Assembly: GCA_028281825.1 (NCBI GenBank)
Contig: JANQJC010000024.1
Location: forward strand, 1-36,231
Reading direction: 5' to 3'
Source: Flavobacteriales bacterium
GTDB taxonomy: Bacteria; Bacteroidota; Bacteroidia; JANQJC01
DNA: 36,231 nucleotides
Shown here: one piece after another, positions 7,643-16,861 of the stretch
How positions within the stretch are numbered: position 1 is the first letter of the stretch
How the letters are laid out: every line of letters starts with the position of its first letter
The notes under the pieces: generated by a model
Databases searched by the model: none
Seen by the model: only the letters and a program-made list of their open reading frames with translations
Told to the model about the DNA's origin: nothing
Made by a program: the position numbers and the translations under genes

Positions 7643-8557
7643 ATGGAAATATTATCCCATTGCCCAGTATGTGAAAGTACAGAATCTACACCCTTTTTAG
7701 AGTGCAAAGATTATACCGTTAGCAAAGAAAAATTCAATATTGTCTCTTGCAAGAAGTGCAGCTTTAAATTCACTAACCCACGCCCCGAGGAAACTAACTT
7801 AGGTCAGTATTATGAGTCTGATGAATACATCTCACACTCTAACACCAACCAGGGACTAATAGCTAAACTATACCAAGCTGCGAGGCACTATACCTTGGCT
7901 AAAAAGCTACAACTTGTATCTTCTCTATCAAAGAAGAAAGGTGCCATTCTAGACTATGGATGTGGCACTGGTGAGTTCCTTAGTACTTGCAAAAATGCCA
8001 AATGGGAAACCATGGGGGTGGAGCCTAGTGAAATAGGTCGAGCACAAGCCACAAAGGATCATGGCCTCGAAGTATACGATGACGTATTTGATACCGCATT
8101 CGATGGAAAGGAATTTGATGTTATTACCCTTTGGCACGTATTGGAACATGTTTCGAAACTTAAGCCTACTTTAGAACGACTTTTAGGTTTGATGCCGATA
8201 AATGGGCATATTGTAATCGCCGTTCCTAACCCCGCTTCACTTGATGCGAAAATCTACAAAGAGCATTGGGCAGCTTACGATGTTCCCAGGCACTTATACC
8301 ATTTCACACCCCACAGCATGATTACGCTTTGTACCCACTACTCTTTAAAGCACATCAAAACACTTCCAATGGTTTTGGATTCATTCTACGTAAGTATGCT
8401 GAGTGAGAAATACAAATCTGAAGATTCTGGCAAAAGTTCACTACTCGGATTACCAAAAGCATTTTGGAACGGAATCCGTTCAAATGTAAATGCAAGTTTA
8501 CATCCAGGCACTTCTTCCAGCCAAATTTACATTTTTAAGAAGGTTGACGCAATTTAA
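7643..8557 (+). CDS. Class I SAM-dependent methyltransferase with N-terminal zinc ribbon
   Basis: The 304-residue protein opens with a four-cysteine ribbon (Cys7/Cys10 and Cys36/Cys39; CPVC and CKKC). A Rossmann methyltransferase domain follows: motif I is ILDYGCGTGEFL around residues 102-113, the acidic end of strand 2 is GVEP, and motif IV lies around FDVITLWHVLEHV. This Cys-ribbon plus methyltransferase layout is common in methyltransferases acting on sugars, lipid precursors or small metabolites, so the substrate cannot be named. The ATG is 13 bases after the parS site. It probably reads through from mnmG, since no separate promoter or terminator is evident between them. The next gene is convergent. 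Confidence 0.88.
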   Translation: MEILSHCPVCESTESTPFLECKDYTVSKEKFNIVSCKKCSFKFTNPRPEETNLGQYYESDEYISHSNTNQGLIAKLYQAARHYTLAKKLQLVSSLSKKKGAILDYGCGTGEFLSTCKNAKWETMGVEPSEIGRAQATKDHGLEVYDDVFDTAFDGKEFDVITLWHVLEHVSKLKPTLERLLGLMPINGHIVIAVPNPASLDAKIYKEHWAAYDVPRHLYHFTPHSMITLCTHYSLKHIKTLPMVLDSFYVSMLSEKYKSEDSGKSSLLGLPKAFWNGIRSNVNASLHPGTSSSQIYIFKKVDAI

Positions 8558-8701
8558 AGCCTTCAGACGAACGAAACCCCTTCTACAATACACTCACCCC
8601 ATTTTGATGAGATACTTCCTCCAGATTGAGAAAAAAGCCGTCTTTTGGAAACTCCCATTACTAAAGGGATACAGAACCACCTATTGTTCTTTTATTCTTT
8701 G

Positions 8702-9205
8702 TTATAAAGCCTCGCTTCTTTCTTCAACCTCTTCAGCAGTCAATCCATAGAGAGGGGGAGTGGTAACACCTAAAATTGAGAGGTACATATAAATTTGTCC
8801 ACGATGATGAATTTCATGCTCCACCATCGCCCTCAACCATTTCCAAGTTGTGATTTTAGCACCACCTGGAGTTAAACACTTTCCATTGAGTTGTTCAGTA
8901 CTTAACCCTTTAAATATCTCTATAGACTCATTATGACACTTGTTAAAATATGCCAATACATTATCATACCCTTCGGCATATTCCGTTCCACATCCTAAAT
9001 AAGCCGATGGTTTGTTCTGAACCGTTTCACCATACATATATCGTTCAATATTAGCGATGTGTCTTATCATATCGCCTAATGTAAACTTACCCTCCTTATA
9101 GGTCCACTCTATTTTATCTGGAGGGATGTACTTAATCACCCTAAGCGTTCTTCCTCTTATTCGTTCATAATAGTCCAGAAAGGTATTTATGTCATCTATT
9201 TGCAT
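8702..9205 (-). CDS. DinB/YfiT family putative metal-dependent protein
   Basis: The 167-residue all-helical protein fits the DinB_2/YfiT four-helix-bundle superfamily. These usually bind a metal through three histidines; candidates here are the His of DMIRHIANIE near residue 49 and those in EHEIHHRGQ near residue 131. Family members include thiol-dependent transferases (bacillithiol, mycothiol), but most are uncharacterised, so the reaction is unknown. It is convergent with the methyltransferase, with 144 bases between them in which I see no strong terminator. A terminator of the upstream gene lies just before its start. Confidence 0.85.
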   Translation of the reverse strand: MQIDDINTFLDYYERIRGRTLRVIKYIPPDKIEWTYKEGKFTLGDMIRHIANIERYMYGETVQNKPSAYLGCGTEYAEGYDNVLAYFNKCHNESIEIFKGLSTEQLNGKCLTPGGAKITTWKWLRAMVEHEIHHRGQIYMYLSILGVTTPPLYGLTAEEVEERSEAL

Positions 9206-9221
9206 ACATCAAAGTTTAAGC

Positions 9222-9250
9222 AAAAAGGGCCACCATGTAACGGCAGCCCT
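9222..9250 (-). terminator. Rho-independent terminator after the T9SS cargo gene
   Basis: On the minus strand AGGGCTGCC pairs with GGTGGCCCT (9 bp including two G-U pairs, loop of 7), followed by a T-run. It lies 25 bases past the stop of the T9SS sorting-domain gene and separates it from the DinB-like gene. Confidence 0.7.
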
Positions 9251-9274
9251 CCTCCCAATAACAAAAGATTGAGA

Positions 9275-10036
9275 TTATTTCTTAGCTACAATCATCCTTT
9301 GGTTTAGTAACTGCTTGCCATTGCTTACAGTATAAATATACATACCATCCGCCAATTCGGCAACAGATACCGGTATCTCATTCAGGCCGCGTTCAGCGTC
9401 TATATCCTGATGATATACTATTTGCCCCATAGTGTTGTAAATGTTCAATTCAATACGCTCATTAACTGGCGATGTGAAACGAATGTTAGTCACATTAAAG
9501 GCAGGGTTAGGAACGTTTTGGGCTAAAGCAAACACATTTTCGTTCACTACTTCCACACCCACAGTATTATCAATTACAACCTTGTACCCAGTAATCTCAG
9601 CCTGCTGCGACCCGGGTAAAGGGGCAGTAATATTAGCTGTGACATGCACTACCAAAGGAAAAGTGCCTGCTGCTACTGGATTAGCCGACTCTAATACCAG
9701 GCATCCCGTTGACCCGCCTGGGAATACACAATTTGCAGGATTACATTGGAAAGTGAAACCAGGCGGCAACCCAACAACACTATCAAGTGTATAATCCCCA
9801 ATAGTTGCAGTAAGAGGAATTGGATTAGTAACCATAGTGTCGGTTGGCACAACCACCGTTATAGTAGTCGAATAAGCTATGCCAACTTGCGCATGCGGTA
9901 AGTTTGTAATCGTATCAGGACAAATCCTGCCCCCAGAACTAGTACAATTTGGGTCTGGTGTACAAGCCTGGCCATAGCTGCTAACAGTACCAATGGCCAA
10001 CATTGAAACGAATAGTAAAAGTAATTTTTTCATCAT
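9275..10036 (-). CDS. Secreted protein with T9SS type A C-terminal sorting domain
   Basis: The 253-residue protein has a classic signal peptide (residues 1-23, MMKKLLLLF...SYGQ). An Ig-like beta-sandwich region with paired cysteines (CTPDPNC, CNPANC) spans residues 25-165. The C-terminal 80 residues form a T9SS type A sorting domain: it begins FALAQNVPNPAFNVTNIRF and has the typical GQIVYHQ...GLNEIPV...GMYIYTV...QRMIVAKK pattern. The product should cross the outer membrane by type IX secretion and have this domain removed on attachment or release. The short N-terminal part gives no enzymatic motif. A second Met two codons downstream is an equally possible start. A T-rich terminator follows it. 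Confidence 0.9.
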   Translation of the reverse strand: MMKKLLLLFVSMLAIGTVSSYGQACTPDPNCTSSGGRICPDTITNLPHAQVGIAYSTTITVVVPTDTMVTNPIPLTATIGDYTLDSVVGLPPGFTFQCNPANCVFPGGSTGCLVLESANPVAAGTFPLVVHVTANITAPLPGSQQAEITGYKVVIDNTVGVEVVNENVFALAQNVPNPAFNVTNIRFTSPVNERIELNIYNTMGQIVYHQDIDAERGLNEIPVSVAELADGMYIYTVSNGKQLLNQRMIVAKK

Positions 10037-10140
10037 GTGGTAATTATTTGGTTTGGCATAAATTTAGATATTTCTAACATAAAACAAAATGTACTGCTCA
10101 AACTAACCCTTCCATATTAAACAAATAGTTAACACAATTG

Positions 10141-10148
10141 TATTTTTG
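10141..10148 (+). promoter_or_regulatory. Bacteroidota -7 promoter box for the gene at 10164
   Basis: TATTTTTG matches TAnnTTTG and is 15 bases before the ATG at 10164, giving a very short leader. No good TTG -33 element is seen. Confidence 0.45.
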
Positions 10149-10163
10149 TATTAAGGCATTACT

Positions 10164-11057
10164 ATGAAACAACTGGCATTTATTCTATCGCTTTTTATAA
10201 CCTGCACAGCGGGAGAGAGAACCACATTACCTACCCCAAAAGATTTTAGCAACTACTGGTACCAAGGCAAAGCCGAAGTGAGTAGCTATAAATTAGAACA
10301 AGCAAGATACGGGGAAATGCGAAAAGGAAATACGGTGCTAATTTTCGTAACCGAGGATTACTCAAAAGAAAAGCATATTAAAATCAACACTCCAACCAAT
10401 AATGGTGATAATGATTTGGTGAAAATCCTCAAGCTTAATATGGACAAGAAGTTTAATACCGGGTTTTATCCATACTCCTTGATGCAAAGCACCTTCACTC
10501 CTGTTGACCTTGATACTTATCCCAATAGTATGCGAGTGACAGCCACTGTGCAGGAGTGGTGTGGCCACACTTTTAGCATGCTTGACCGTAAGAAAGACAA
10601 GTACGAATACACCCTCCACAGCTACTTTGATGGAGAGGGAGACCAACAACACACTCTTGGGGAAGCGCTCTTAGAAGATGAAATTTGGACATTGATTCGT
10701 ATTGATTACAAGAAGTTACCAATTGGTGGAATAAAGGTTATTCCCAGCTTATTAGCACAGAGATTAAGTCATAGGCCTTTACAAGCAGAAAACGCAACTG
10801 CCAGTATGACCGAAGAAGGCAATAATCTGATTTATAGGCTTAAATACAAAAACTTTGACAGGGTTTTATCTATTCGTTTTGAAAAGGAATTTCCACATAA
10901 GATACTTGGGTGGGAAGAAACCTATATGAGTGGATTTGGCGCAAACGCCAAGAAAATGACCACTAAGGCAACTCTAAATAAAACCCTTATTACAGACTAT
11001 TGGAGCAAAAACAGCAATAGTGATTCTTACTTAAGAAAGGAACTAGGGTTAGAATAA
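10164..11057 (+). CDS. Exported protein of unknown function
   Basis: The 297-residue protein starts with a short hydrophobic signal (MKQLAFILSLFITC). The Cys at residue 14 could be a lipidation site, although the preceding FIT is a poor lipobox. The body is beta-rich and contains YWYQGKAEVSSYKLEQARYG (residues 32-51) and LIFVTEDYSKEKHIK, a pattern I recall from conserved Bacteroidota proteins sometimes mislabelled as septum-formation Maf. It lacks the Maf nucleotide-pyrophosphatase fold signatures, so I do not use that name. It is convergent with the response regulator gene, 7 bases apart. Confidence 0.8.
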   Translation: MKQLAFILSLFITCTAGERTTLPTPKDFSNYWYQGKAEVSSYKLEQARYGEMRKGNTVLIFVTEDYSKEKHIKINTPTNNGDNDLVKILKLNMDKKFNTGFYPYSLMQSTFTPVDLDTYPNSMRVTATVQEWCGHTFSMLDRKKDKYEYTLHSYFDGEGDQQHTLGEALLEDEIWTLIRIDYKKLPIGGIKVIPSLLAQRLSHRPLQAENATASMTEEGNNLIYRLKYKNFDRVLSIRFEKEFPHKILGWEETYMSGFGANAKKMTTKATLNKTLITDYWSKNSNSDSYLRKELGLE

Positions 11058-11064
11058 AATCCTC

Positions 11065-11817
11065 TTAAACAAACTTAAACCTGCTAGTCAGTTCATCTTT
11101 GTATGAGCCTCCAATTGGGATAAGCTTTTTACTCTCTTCCATCACCAGGTTAGGATGCTCGATAGCAGTTATTTTATCCAACCTTACAATGTATGACCTA
11201 TGTACCCTTAAGAAGTCGTTAGCAGGTAGCTTTTTGTAGATATCCTTCATAGTAGAGTGCACGGTATACTTAGCATCTCTTGTGTGCAGGATTACGTAGT
11301 CCTTTAATGCTTCTACATAGAATAGGTCAGCTGTTTTCACCTTTACCAAACGAGAGTTTGATTTCACAAATATGCTGTCTTGTGTATTCTTATCAGTAAT
11401 GATAGAAGAGTAAAGGTCTCTTTCCTTTTTCACTTCACTTTCTTTGGCATGTTTATAAAGCGCCATCTCAATAGAAGTGTGAAGGTCAATTTCCTTAAAA
11501 GGCTTAATGATATAACCATATGGCTCTGTAACTTTTGCTTTGCTCAGCGTGCTTTCATCAGCATAGGCTGTGAGATAAATTACAGGTATATCCAACTGGC
11601 TCTTGATTTGATTAGCCGCTTCAATGCCACTGATATCACCTTGCAGCATAATATCCATAAGCACTAAATCTGGCTTATGTTCACCAGCTGCATCAACAGC
11701 AGCTTCACCTGATGCCACTACCGCAGGCACATTGTAACCTAATTTTTTGAGACTGTTTTGGATATCCTTCGCAACAATGCTTTCATCTTCCACTACAAGA
11801 ATGTTAATCTTAGACAT
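11065..11817 (-). CDS. LytTR-family response regulator
   Basis: Residues 1-125 of this 250-residue protein form a receiver domain: acidic pocket Glu10/Asp11, phospho-acceptor Asp55 (LVLMDIML), Thr83 and Lys105 (IIKPFKE). Residues 146-250 form a LytTR DNA-binding domain (DLFYVEALKDYVILHT, DFLRVHRSYIVRLDKI). It should be a cytoplasmic transcription factor that binds DNA when phosphorylated. The ATG lies 4 bases past the stop of the six-PAS histidine kinase gene, so kinase and regulator are a cognate operon pair. Target genes cannot be read from this window. Confidence 0.94.
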   Translation of the reverse strand: MSKINILVVEDESIVAKDIQNSLKKLGYNVPAVVASGEAAVDAAGEHKPDLVLMDIMLQGDISGIEAANQIKSQLDIPVIYLTAYADESTLSKAKVTEPYGYIIKPFKEIDLHTSIEMALYKHAKESEVKKERDLYSSIITDKNTQDSIFVKSNSRLVKVKTADLFYVEALKDYVILHTRDAKYTVHSTMKDIYKKLPANDFLRVHRSYIVRLDKITAIEHPNLVMEESKKLIPIGGSYKDELTSRFKFV

Positions 11818-11821
11818 ATGG

Positions 11822-14818
11822 CTATATTCTTATTTGTTTAGACTCTTCAAATATAATAGTAAACTTACTACCGTTGCTGTTATCAAGGTCTATTTCACCT
11901 TTTATTTGCCCTACTAAAGTAACAACTAATTGCAAACCAAGCGAATCTGTCTCCCTATAATCTATATCATCAGGAAAGCCGACACCATCATCTGCAATCA
12001 TCAGTTTCAACTTTCCATCATCAAGTTTCTTCAGTTCAACTTGTAGCTTTCCTTCATCCCTACCTTTAAAAGCATATTTCAATGCATTGGAAATCAACTC
12101 ATTAATAACCAAACCACAAGGTATGGCCGTATCAATATTTAAGGGCACTTCATCCAGTTCATATTCCAACTTCAATCCTGAGATATTGATACCATACGTT
12201 CTGAAGAGATTGTTTACCAAGTTACGAACATATTCTGTAAAATTCACATGCGAGAGGTCTTTTGATTGATAAAGACTCTCATGTATGAATGACATCGACT
12301 TAATCCTATCCTGGCTTTCACGAAGCATATCAATAGCTTCAGGGTCTTTTATATAAGACGATTGAAGGTTCAAAATACTTGATATCACCTGCATATTGTT
12401 CTTCACCCTGTGATGCACTTCTTTTAGCAACACTTCCTTCTCCTTCAATGATTGCTGAAGCTTTATTTCCTGCTCTTTTCTCTCTGTGATATCCTCAAAT
12501 ACAGCTACATAATAATTAGGATTACCCTTTGCATCCCTCACCATTGATACAGTAAGGTTAGCTACAACATAGGTTCCATTTTTATGGATATAACGTTGCT
12601 CGCTAGTAAAGTTCTTAATTTCATCACTCAATAAGGCATCCCAGTTTTTCAAACTGTTTTCAACTTCATCAGGATGGGTCAATTCAAAAAAGGCTTTCTT
12701 GTACAGTTCATCTGAACTATATCCCAGCATATCACATAAGCGTTGGTTAACCAGCAAGAACCTACCTACCTTACCAATACGCGCGATACCAATATATGCC
12801 TGGTCGTAAATAGCACGATGCCTTTCCTCACTCAGCCTCAGTTCTTCCTCTGCCTTTTTCATAGCGGTGATATCCCTCGATACACCCATCGCACCAATCA
12901 CTTCACCTTTTTCATCTTTTAATATCGAAGCTGACAGGAAAGAAATAAACAAAGAATTATCACTGCGCTTGTTCACTATTTCACCAGCAAAAGTTCCTTC
13001 ATTCTCCAATAAATTATTTACTTGCTCATGTTCATCATTATTGGCAAATAGTATTTCAATATGTTTTCCCAGTACTTCTTCTCTGCTATATCCAAAAGTT
13101 TTCTCAGCTGCTTCATTAAATTCATTGATAAGATTATCAATATCAGTAGCCACAATCATATCCAATGAACTCTCAATGATACTCTTGGTATATTTTTGTG
13201 CTTTGGTGAGCTTATTTTCTGCTTTCTTCCTTTCTACAATCTCACGTTGAAGCTGTATGTTGGTTTCCTCAGCAATTTGTGCCCTTAATTGCTCACGTGC
13301 CAGCTGTTTACGAGTGGAAATATCATGCACCACCAACTGAATAGAATCCTCACCACGGAATTTAACCAACCTACCATTAGCCTCTATATCAGCAATACCA
13401 GAATCATTAGGGCGTTTGATTTTCAACTCCGACAAGTAGTCAGTTTCGCCTTCCTTAATACTCTTAATCAGGTTTACATATTCCTTCACATATTCTTTTA
13501 AAAGATAACCCTCAAGGTTTGATTTTTTGATTTTGGTGGCTGTAGTACCTAATATTTTTAATGCGCTAGGGTTAGCAAAAACAATGGTGTCATTTTCTAA
13601 TATCAGTACTCCATCAGGCAATGATTCTATATGGTTTTTATAACGTTCATGGCTTTCTTTTAACTGATTCTCATAGTTGATACGTTCGGTTATATCACTC
13701 ATAGCTACTATTCGAACCGTTTTACCATAGTAGGGTATGTTCTCACCACGGGCTTCAACTGTTATTATGCTGCCATTCTTTTTAGTTGATTGTAACATAA
13801 ATGACTTGTGATAACCCATTTCAATGTGTTCAAAAGCCAGTTGGATATACTCTTTAGTAATAAAGTCCTCCAGCTTTTTACCAACTACATCTCCTCTATC
13901 CTTGTAACCATGCATGGTGGCAAACTGCTCATTAGCATCTATTATAACTCCCCCCTCACTTATGGTAATACCTTCCAATGCAGCGCCAGACAATAACTTA
14001 AAACGCTCTTCGCTCTCCTTCAATAAGTTTTGTGCTTCCTCTCTGGTGGTAATATCACGAACTATAGCTTGCAGATATTTCTTCTCACCAATTGTAAAAA
14101 CATTAAGACTTACTTCAGCATCAAATTCTCTCTCTTTTTTGGTCTTATGCTTCCACTTAAAAAATTGTGACTCACCAGTAAAAGCGGCATTAATATATTT
14201 CTTTGCTTTCTTTTTCGATTGTATTCCATCAGGCTGTTTAACAGGAGAATATTCCCAAGGCGTGCGACCAATAATGTCATCCGCCTCACACTCAAACATT
14301 TTAAGTGTCTTTTCATTACATTCTATAAATACATTATTATCCATTATAAAAATGGCATCATTAGCCTCAGAGAATAATAATCTATATTTTTCTTCTTCGT
14401 ATTTGAGTGTTTCTTCGGCAAGTTTTCTAGGTGTAATATCAATCATCACACCAGCCATATATACCGGTTGACCTTCAGGTTTTATAGCCATGATAAAATC
14501 CTGGAGCCATACCCATTCTCCGTCTTTGCTCTTACACCTGAACTCCATGCTTATTACACCCGGTTCACCTTCACTATGCCATTTCTTGAGTTTCTCTTTT
14601 GACATCTTAGCATCATCTGGATGCATTACTTGCACAAAAAAGTCTCTATCCTTAGTAAATTGATCGGGTGTATAACCTAAAAGCTGCTCTATATTTTCAG
14701 AGATAAACTCCCTACCTCCACCTGTTTCATAAAGTATTACATTAGGTAGCTTTCTTAAGACTTGGTAAAGTCTTTCTCCAGTCTGACCTATTTCTTCTAA
14801 GGCTTTATTAGTTGGCAT
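11822..14818 (-). CDS. Cytoplasmic sensor histidine kinase with six PAS domains (HisKA_2 type)
   Basis: From ATG 14818 the protein has 998 residues and no membrane segment. Six PAS domains lie at about 20-135, 143-260, 270-380, 393-505, 543-655 and 665-780, each ending in a DIT/DIS-type linker. A HisKA_2 dimerisation region follows, with the phospho-acceptor His in EVHHRVKNN (His802/803). The HATPase domain has an N box NELISNALKY (905-915), G1 DDGVGFPDD (about 943-951) and G2 SLGLQL. It is expected to phosphorylate the adjacent LytTR regulator. The signals sensed by the PAS domains are unknown; no haem or flavin motif is obvious. An upstream in-frame ATG at 14893 would overlap the MORN gene by 35 bases and add 25 atypical residues, so I prefer 14818, though the longer form is possible. 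Confidence 0.92.
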   Translation of the reverse strand: MPTNKALEEIGQTGERLYQVLRKLPNVILYETGGGREFISENIEQLLGYTPDQFTKDRDFFVQVMHPDDAKMSKEKLKKWHSEGEPGVISMEFRCKSKDGEWVWLQDFIMAIKPEGQPVYMAGVMIDITPRKLAEETLKYEEEKYRLLFSEANDAIFIMDNNVFIECNEKTLKMFECEADDIIGRTPWEYSPVKQPDGIQSKKKAKKYINAAFTGESQFFKWKHKTKKEREFDAEVSLNVFTIGEKKYLQAIVRDITTREEAQNLLKESEERFKLLSGAALEGITISEGGVIIDANEQFATMHGYKDRGDVVGKKLEDFITKEYIQLAFEHIEMGYHKSFMLQSTKKNGSIITVEARGENIPYYGKTVRIVAMSDITERINYENQLKESHERYKNHIESLPDGVLILENDTIVFANPSALKILGTTATKIKKSNLEGYLLKEYVKEYVNLIKSIKEGETDYLSELKIKRPNDSGIADIEANGRLVKFRGEDSIQLVVHDISTRKQLAREQLRAQIAEETNIQLQREIVERKKAENKLTKAQKYTKSIIESSLDMIVATDIDNLINEFNEAAEKTFGYSREEVLGKHIEILFANNDEHEQVNNLLENEGTFAGEIVNKRSDNSLFISFLSASILKDEKGEVIGAMGVSRDITAMKKAEEELRLSEERHRAIYDQAYIGIARIGKVGRFLLVNQRLCDMLGYSSDELYKKAFFELTHPDEVENSLKNWDALLSDEIKNFTSEQRYIHKNGTYVVANLTVSMVRDAKGNPNYYVAVFEDITERKEQEIKLQQSLKEKEVLLKEVHHRVKNNMQVISSILNLQSSYIKDPEAIDMLRESQDRIKSMSFIHESLYQSKDLSHVNFTEYVRNLVNNLFRTYGINISGLKLEYELDEVPLNIDTAIPCGLVINELISNALKYAFKGRDEGKLQVELKKLDDGKLKLMIADDGVGFPDDIDYRETDSLGLQLVVTLVGQIKGEIDLDNSNGSKFTIIFEESKQIRI

Positions 14819-14858
14819 TCTTTTGAGCGTAAAATCGGTCCGTTCTGCTAAATTAGTG

Positions 14859-16373
14859 TTATTGTTCAGAAACTGGAATCTTAACCCCATCAATTGCTAT
14901 TTCCATACCATTCTGAAATGTTATGGTTTGCAGGATGGTTCCATCTTCAAAGTATTTTATCCAGTTACCTTCTTTGCTGCCTATAATGTATTTTCCACGT
15001 TCTTTTACTTTGCCACTGCCGTGATAATACCAGGTATGTTTTCCGTCAGGTTGGCCATCAACAAAAGTCCCTTCGAAAACCAAAATATTATCGTCATCAT
15101 AAAACTTCCAGTCGCCATGCATTTCACCATCACGATAACTACCTTCTTCCCTATGGTCATTTACATGTATCACCCAAGCACCTTCTCTTAACCCTTCTAT
15201 ATAATCACCTTTTGTCATCACACCACTGGTATCATTATACTCGATAGAAGTACCATCTTCTTTACCCTTGTAATAGGTTTCTTCACGTCTCAAAACACCA
15301 TTAATGTAGTACCATTTCCACTTTCTATCTGGTAAACCATCTATATAAGTTCCAGTTTGTTCTATTTTTCCATTCAGGTGATAGTGTTTCCAAGGGCCTA
15401 CCCGCTTACCATCCTTGTATTTTCCTTCACTTCTCAACTCGCCTGTTTCATAATACTCTTTCCAATCACCTTGCCTTTTACCTTCAGGGTCAACGATACC
15501 TTCACCCAACAACACACCTTTGCGGAAAATTTTTGATGCTTTTACCTTTCCATCTTCAGAATAAAACCTGTGCACCCCTTCAGGTATATCTTTATTGTAG
15601 CTACCTACAAACTTTGGTTTAGCATCTGGATAATATTCAGTTTTCACATCCAGTTTTGATAACTCAATAGGGTCAGGAATAAGTATTCCATCCTTCCATT
15701 TGGTGGTAGTTAACAGGCTTCCATCCTCACCATAGTCTTTAAAATAACCATCTTTCTTACCATTCTTATACCTGCCCTCGAGCTTCACTTTCATATCATC
15801 ATGAAACTCAATCCATTTTCCCTGTTTTTGTCCAAACTTATCTATCCTGTTTATCTCTTCTTTTTTGTTTACATAACCGTTTTTGTATGTCACCATACTG
15901 ATTATCCTTCCATCATCTTCTGCATATTCATAAGCAACACCACTCTCTCTACCTTCCACAAAAGGTATCTCCTTATGCACCTTACCATTTGGATAATAGG
16001 TTTTGGTTAACCCCTCTTTCAAGTCATTCTTATAATTTTCTTCTTTCTTTAATTTTCCCTCTTCATAGAACTTTCTAGGGCCATCTTTTTTTCCAGCGCT
16101 GTAGTTAATCTCAACCGTTATTTGCCCCTCCTCATTGTAGAACTTCCACGAACCTGCAAGCTCATATTCTACCCTATTACCTTCAGACTTTAGCTTCCCA
16201 TTTTCATAATAGGTTTTCCAATATCCATCAGGATTACCATTCTTCAGGGTTCCTTCGCTTGAAATATTACCATTAGGGAAATAGAACTTATTATACCCAT
16301 TAGGATCTGTGTCCTGGGCCTGTAAAGTCCAGAGGACAGTCAAAGAAAGTAATATGGTGAACAGGTATTTCAT
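14859..16373 (-). CDS. Secreted MORN-2 repeat protein
   Basis: The 504-residue protein has a signal peptide (MKYLFTILLSLTVLWTLQAQ). It then consists almost entirely of about 20 tandem repeats of roughly 23 residues, each of the form G.W..Y...G.L..EG.Y..G...G. This is the MORN-2 (YwqK-like) repeat, which builds a beta-hairpin solenoid. It probably acts in the periplasm or at the cell surface as a binding scaffold; no catalytic motif is seen. 'YwqK antitoxin' is a common label for this family, but nothing here supports a toxin-antitoxin role. It is the first gene of a likely operon with the histidine kinase and response regulator, so it may supply or modulate a signal for them, which is inference. 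Confidence 0.88.
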   Translation of the reverse strand: MKYLFTILLSLTVLWTLQAQDTDPNGYNKFYFPNGNISSEGTLKNGNPDGYWKTYYENGKLKSEGNRVEYELAGSWKFYNEEGQITVEINYSAGKKDGPRKFYEEGKLKKEENYKNDLKEGLTKTYYPNGKVHKEIPFVEGRESGVAYEYAEDDGRIISMVTYKNGYVNKKEEINRIDKFGQKQGKWIEFHDDMKVKLEGRYKNGKKDGYFKDYGEDGSLLTTTKWKDGILIPDPIELSKLDVKTEYYPDAKPKFVGSYNKDIPEGVHRFYSEDGKVKASKIFRKGVLLGEGIVDPEGKRQGDWKEYYETGELRSEGKYKDGKRVGPWKHYHLNGKIEQTGTYIDGLPDRKWKWYYINGVLRREETYYKGKEDGTSIEYNDTSGVMTKGDYIEGLREGAWVIHVNDHREEGSYRDGEMHGDWKFYDDDNILVFEGTFVDGQPDGKHTWYYHGSGKVKERGKYIIGSKEGNWIKYFEDGTILQTITFQNGMEIAIDGVKIPVSEQ

Positions 16374-16388
16374 TCAAATCAAGTGAGA

Positions 16389-16396
16389 CAAAGATA
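16389..16396 (-). promoter_or_regulatory. Bacteroidota promoter for the MORN-kinase-regulator operon
   Basis: On the minus strand TATCTTTG matches TAnnTTTG and lies 15 bases before the MORN-2 gene ATG. A TTG 23 bases upstream could serve as the -33 element. This places the operon start here and leaves the rest of the A+T-rich gap outside the leader. Confidence 0.5.
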
Positions 16397-16831
16397 TGTT
16401 TTCAAAGCCAGCGAATTATCAACTGCCAAATTTTAGTATTCACACTATATCATATTATATTCTTTTTAATTCTTAAAAAATGTAATGTATATAATAGCCT
16501 GTTAATACTGTTCAATTCTTTTTTGGCATTAGTTTGATAATGTGATTTATTAGAAGTTAATAACAGCTTTTTGACAAAATATGTTTTTTAAACACTTATA
16601 AATCAAACAATTAAAAATATCGTAGTGATTGTTGACAACTCATATTTGTTGATAACTCTACTTAGATATTAACTCGATAATTTGTTAAGTTATTGTCAAG
16701 AATTGATTCAAAAACTGAGGCTAACTTTCTTGTGGTTTAATAGTATTTTTTGAATCTATCAGATTTTGGAGAACCTTTATTAATATCTTTTATTACTTAT
16801 TAACACCACTTTTTACAGAATAAACACAAGG

Positions 16832-16861
16832 TTGTTTATAAAATATCAGAATATAATTTTG
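16832..16861 (+). promoter_or_regulatory. Promoter-like sequence reading antisense into the TlpA-like gene
   Basis: TTG at 16832-16834, a 19-base spacer and TAATTTTG at 16854-16861 match both elements of the Bacteroidota promoter. It points rightward, so any transcript would be antisense to the gene at 16872-17387. In such A+T-rich DNA a chance match is possible. Confidence 0.3.

Noticed and set aside
10164-11057. Maf septum-formation protein
   Set aside because: The product is exported and lacks Maf nucleotide-pyrophosphatase motifs; the name appears to be a propagated mislabel.
13914-14471. 185-residue plus-strand reading frame inside the histidine kinase gene
   Set aside because: It is a Ser/Leu-rich shadow of well-supported PAS domains on the other strand.
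14859-16373. YwqK-type antitoxin of a toxin-antitoxin system
   Set aside because: The MORN-2 repeats fit that label, but there is a signal peptide and no adjacent toxin gene; the neighbours are a histidine kinase and its regulator.
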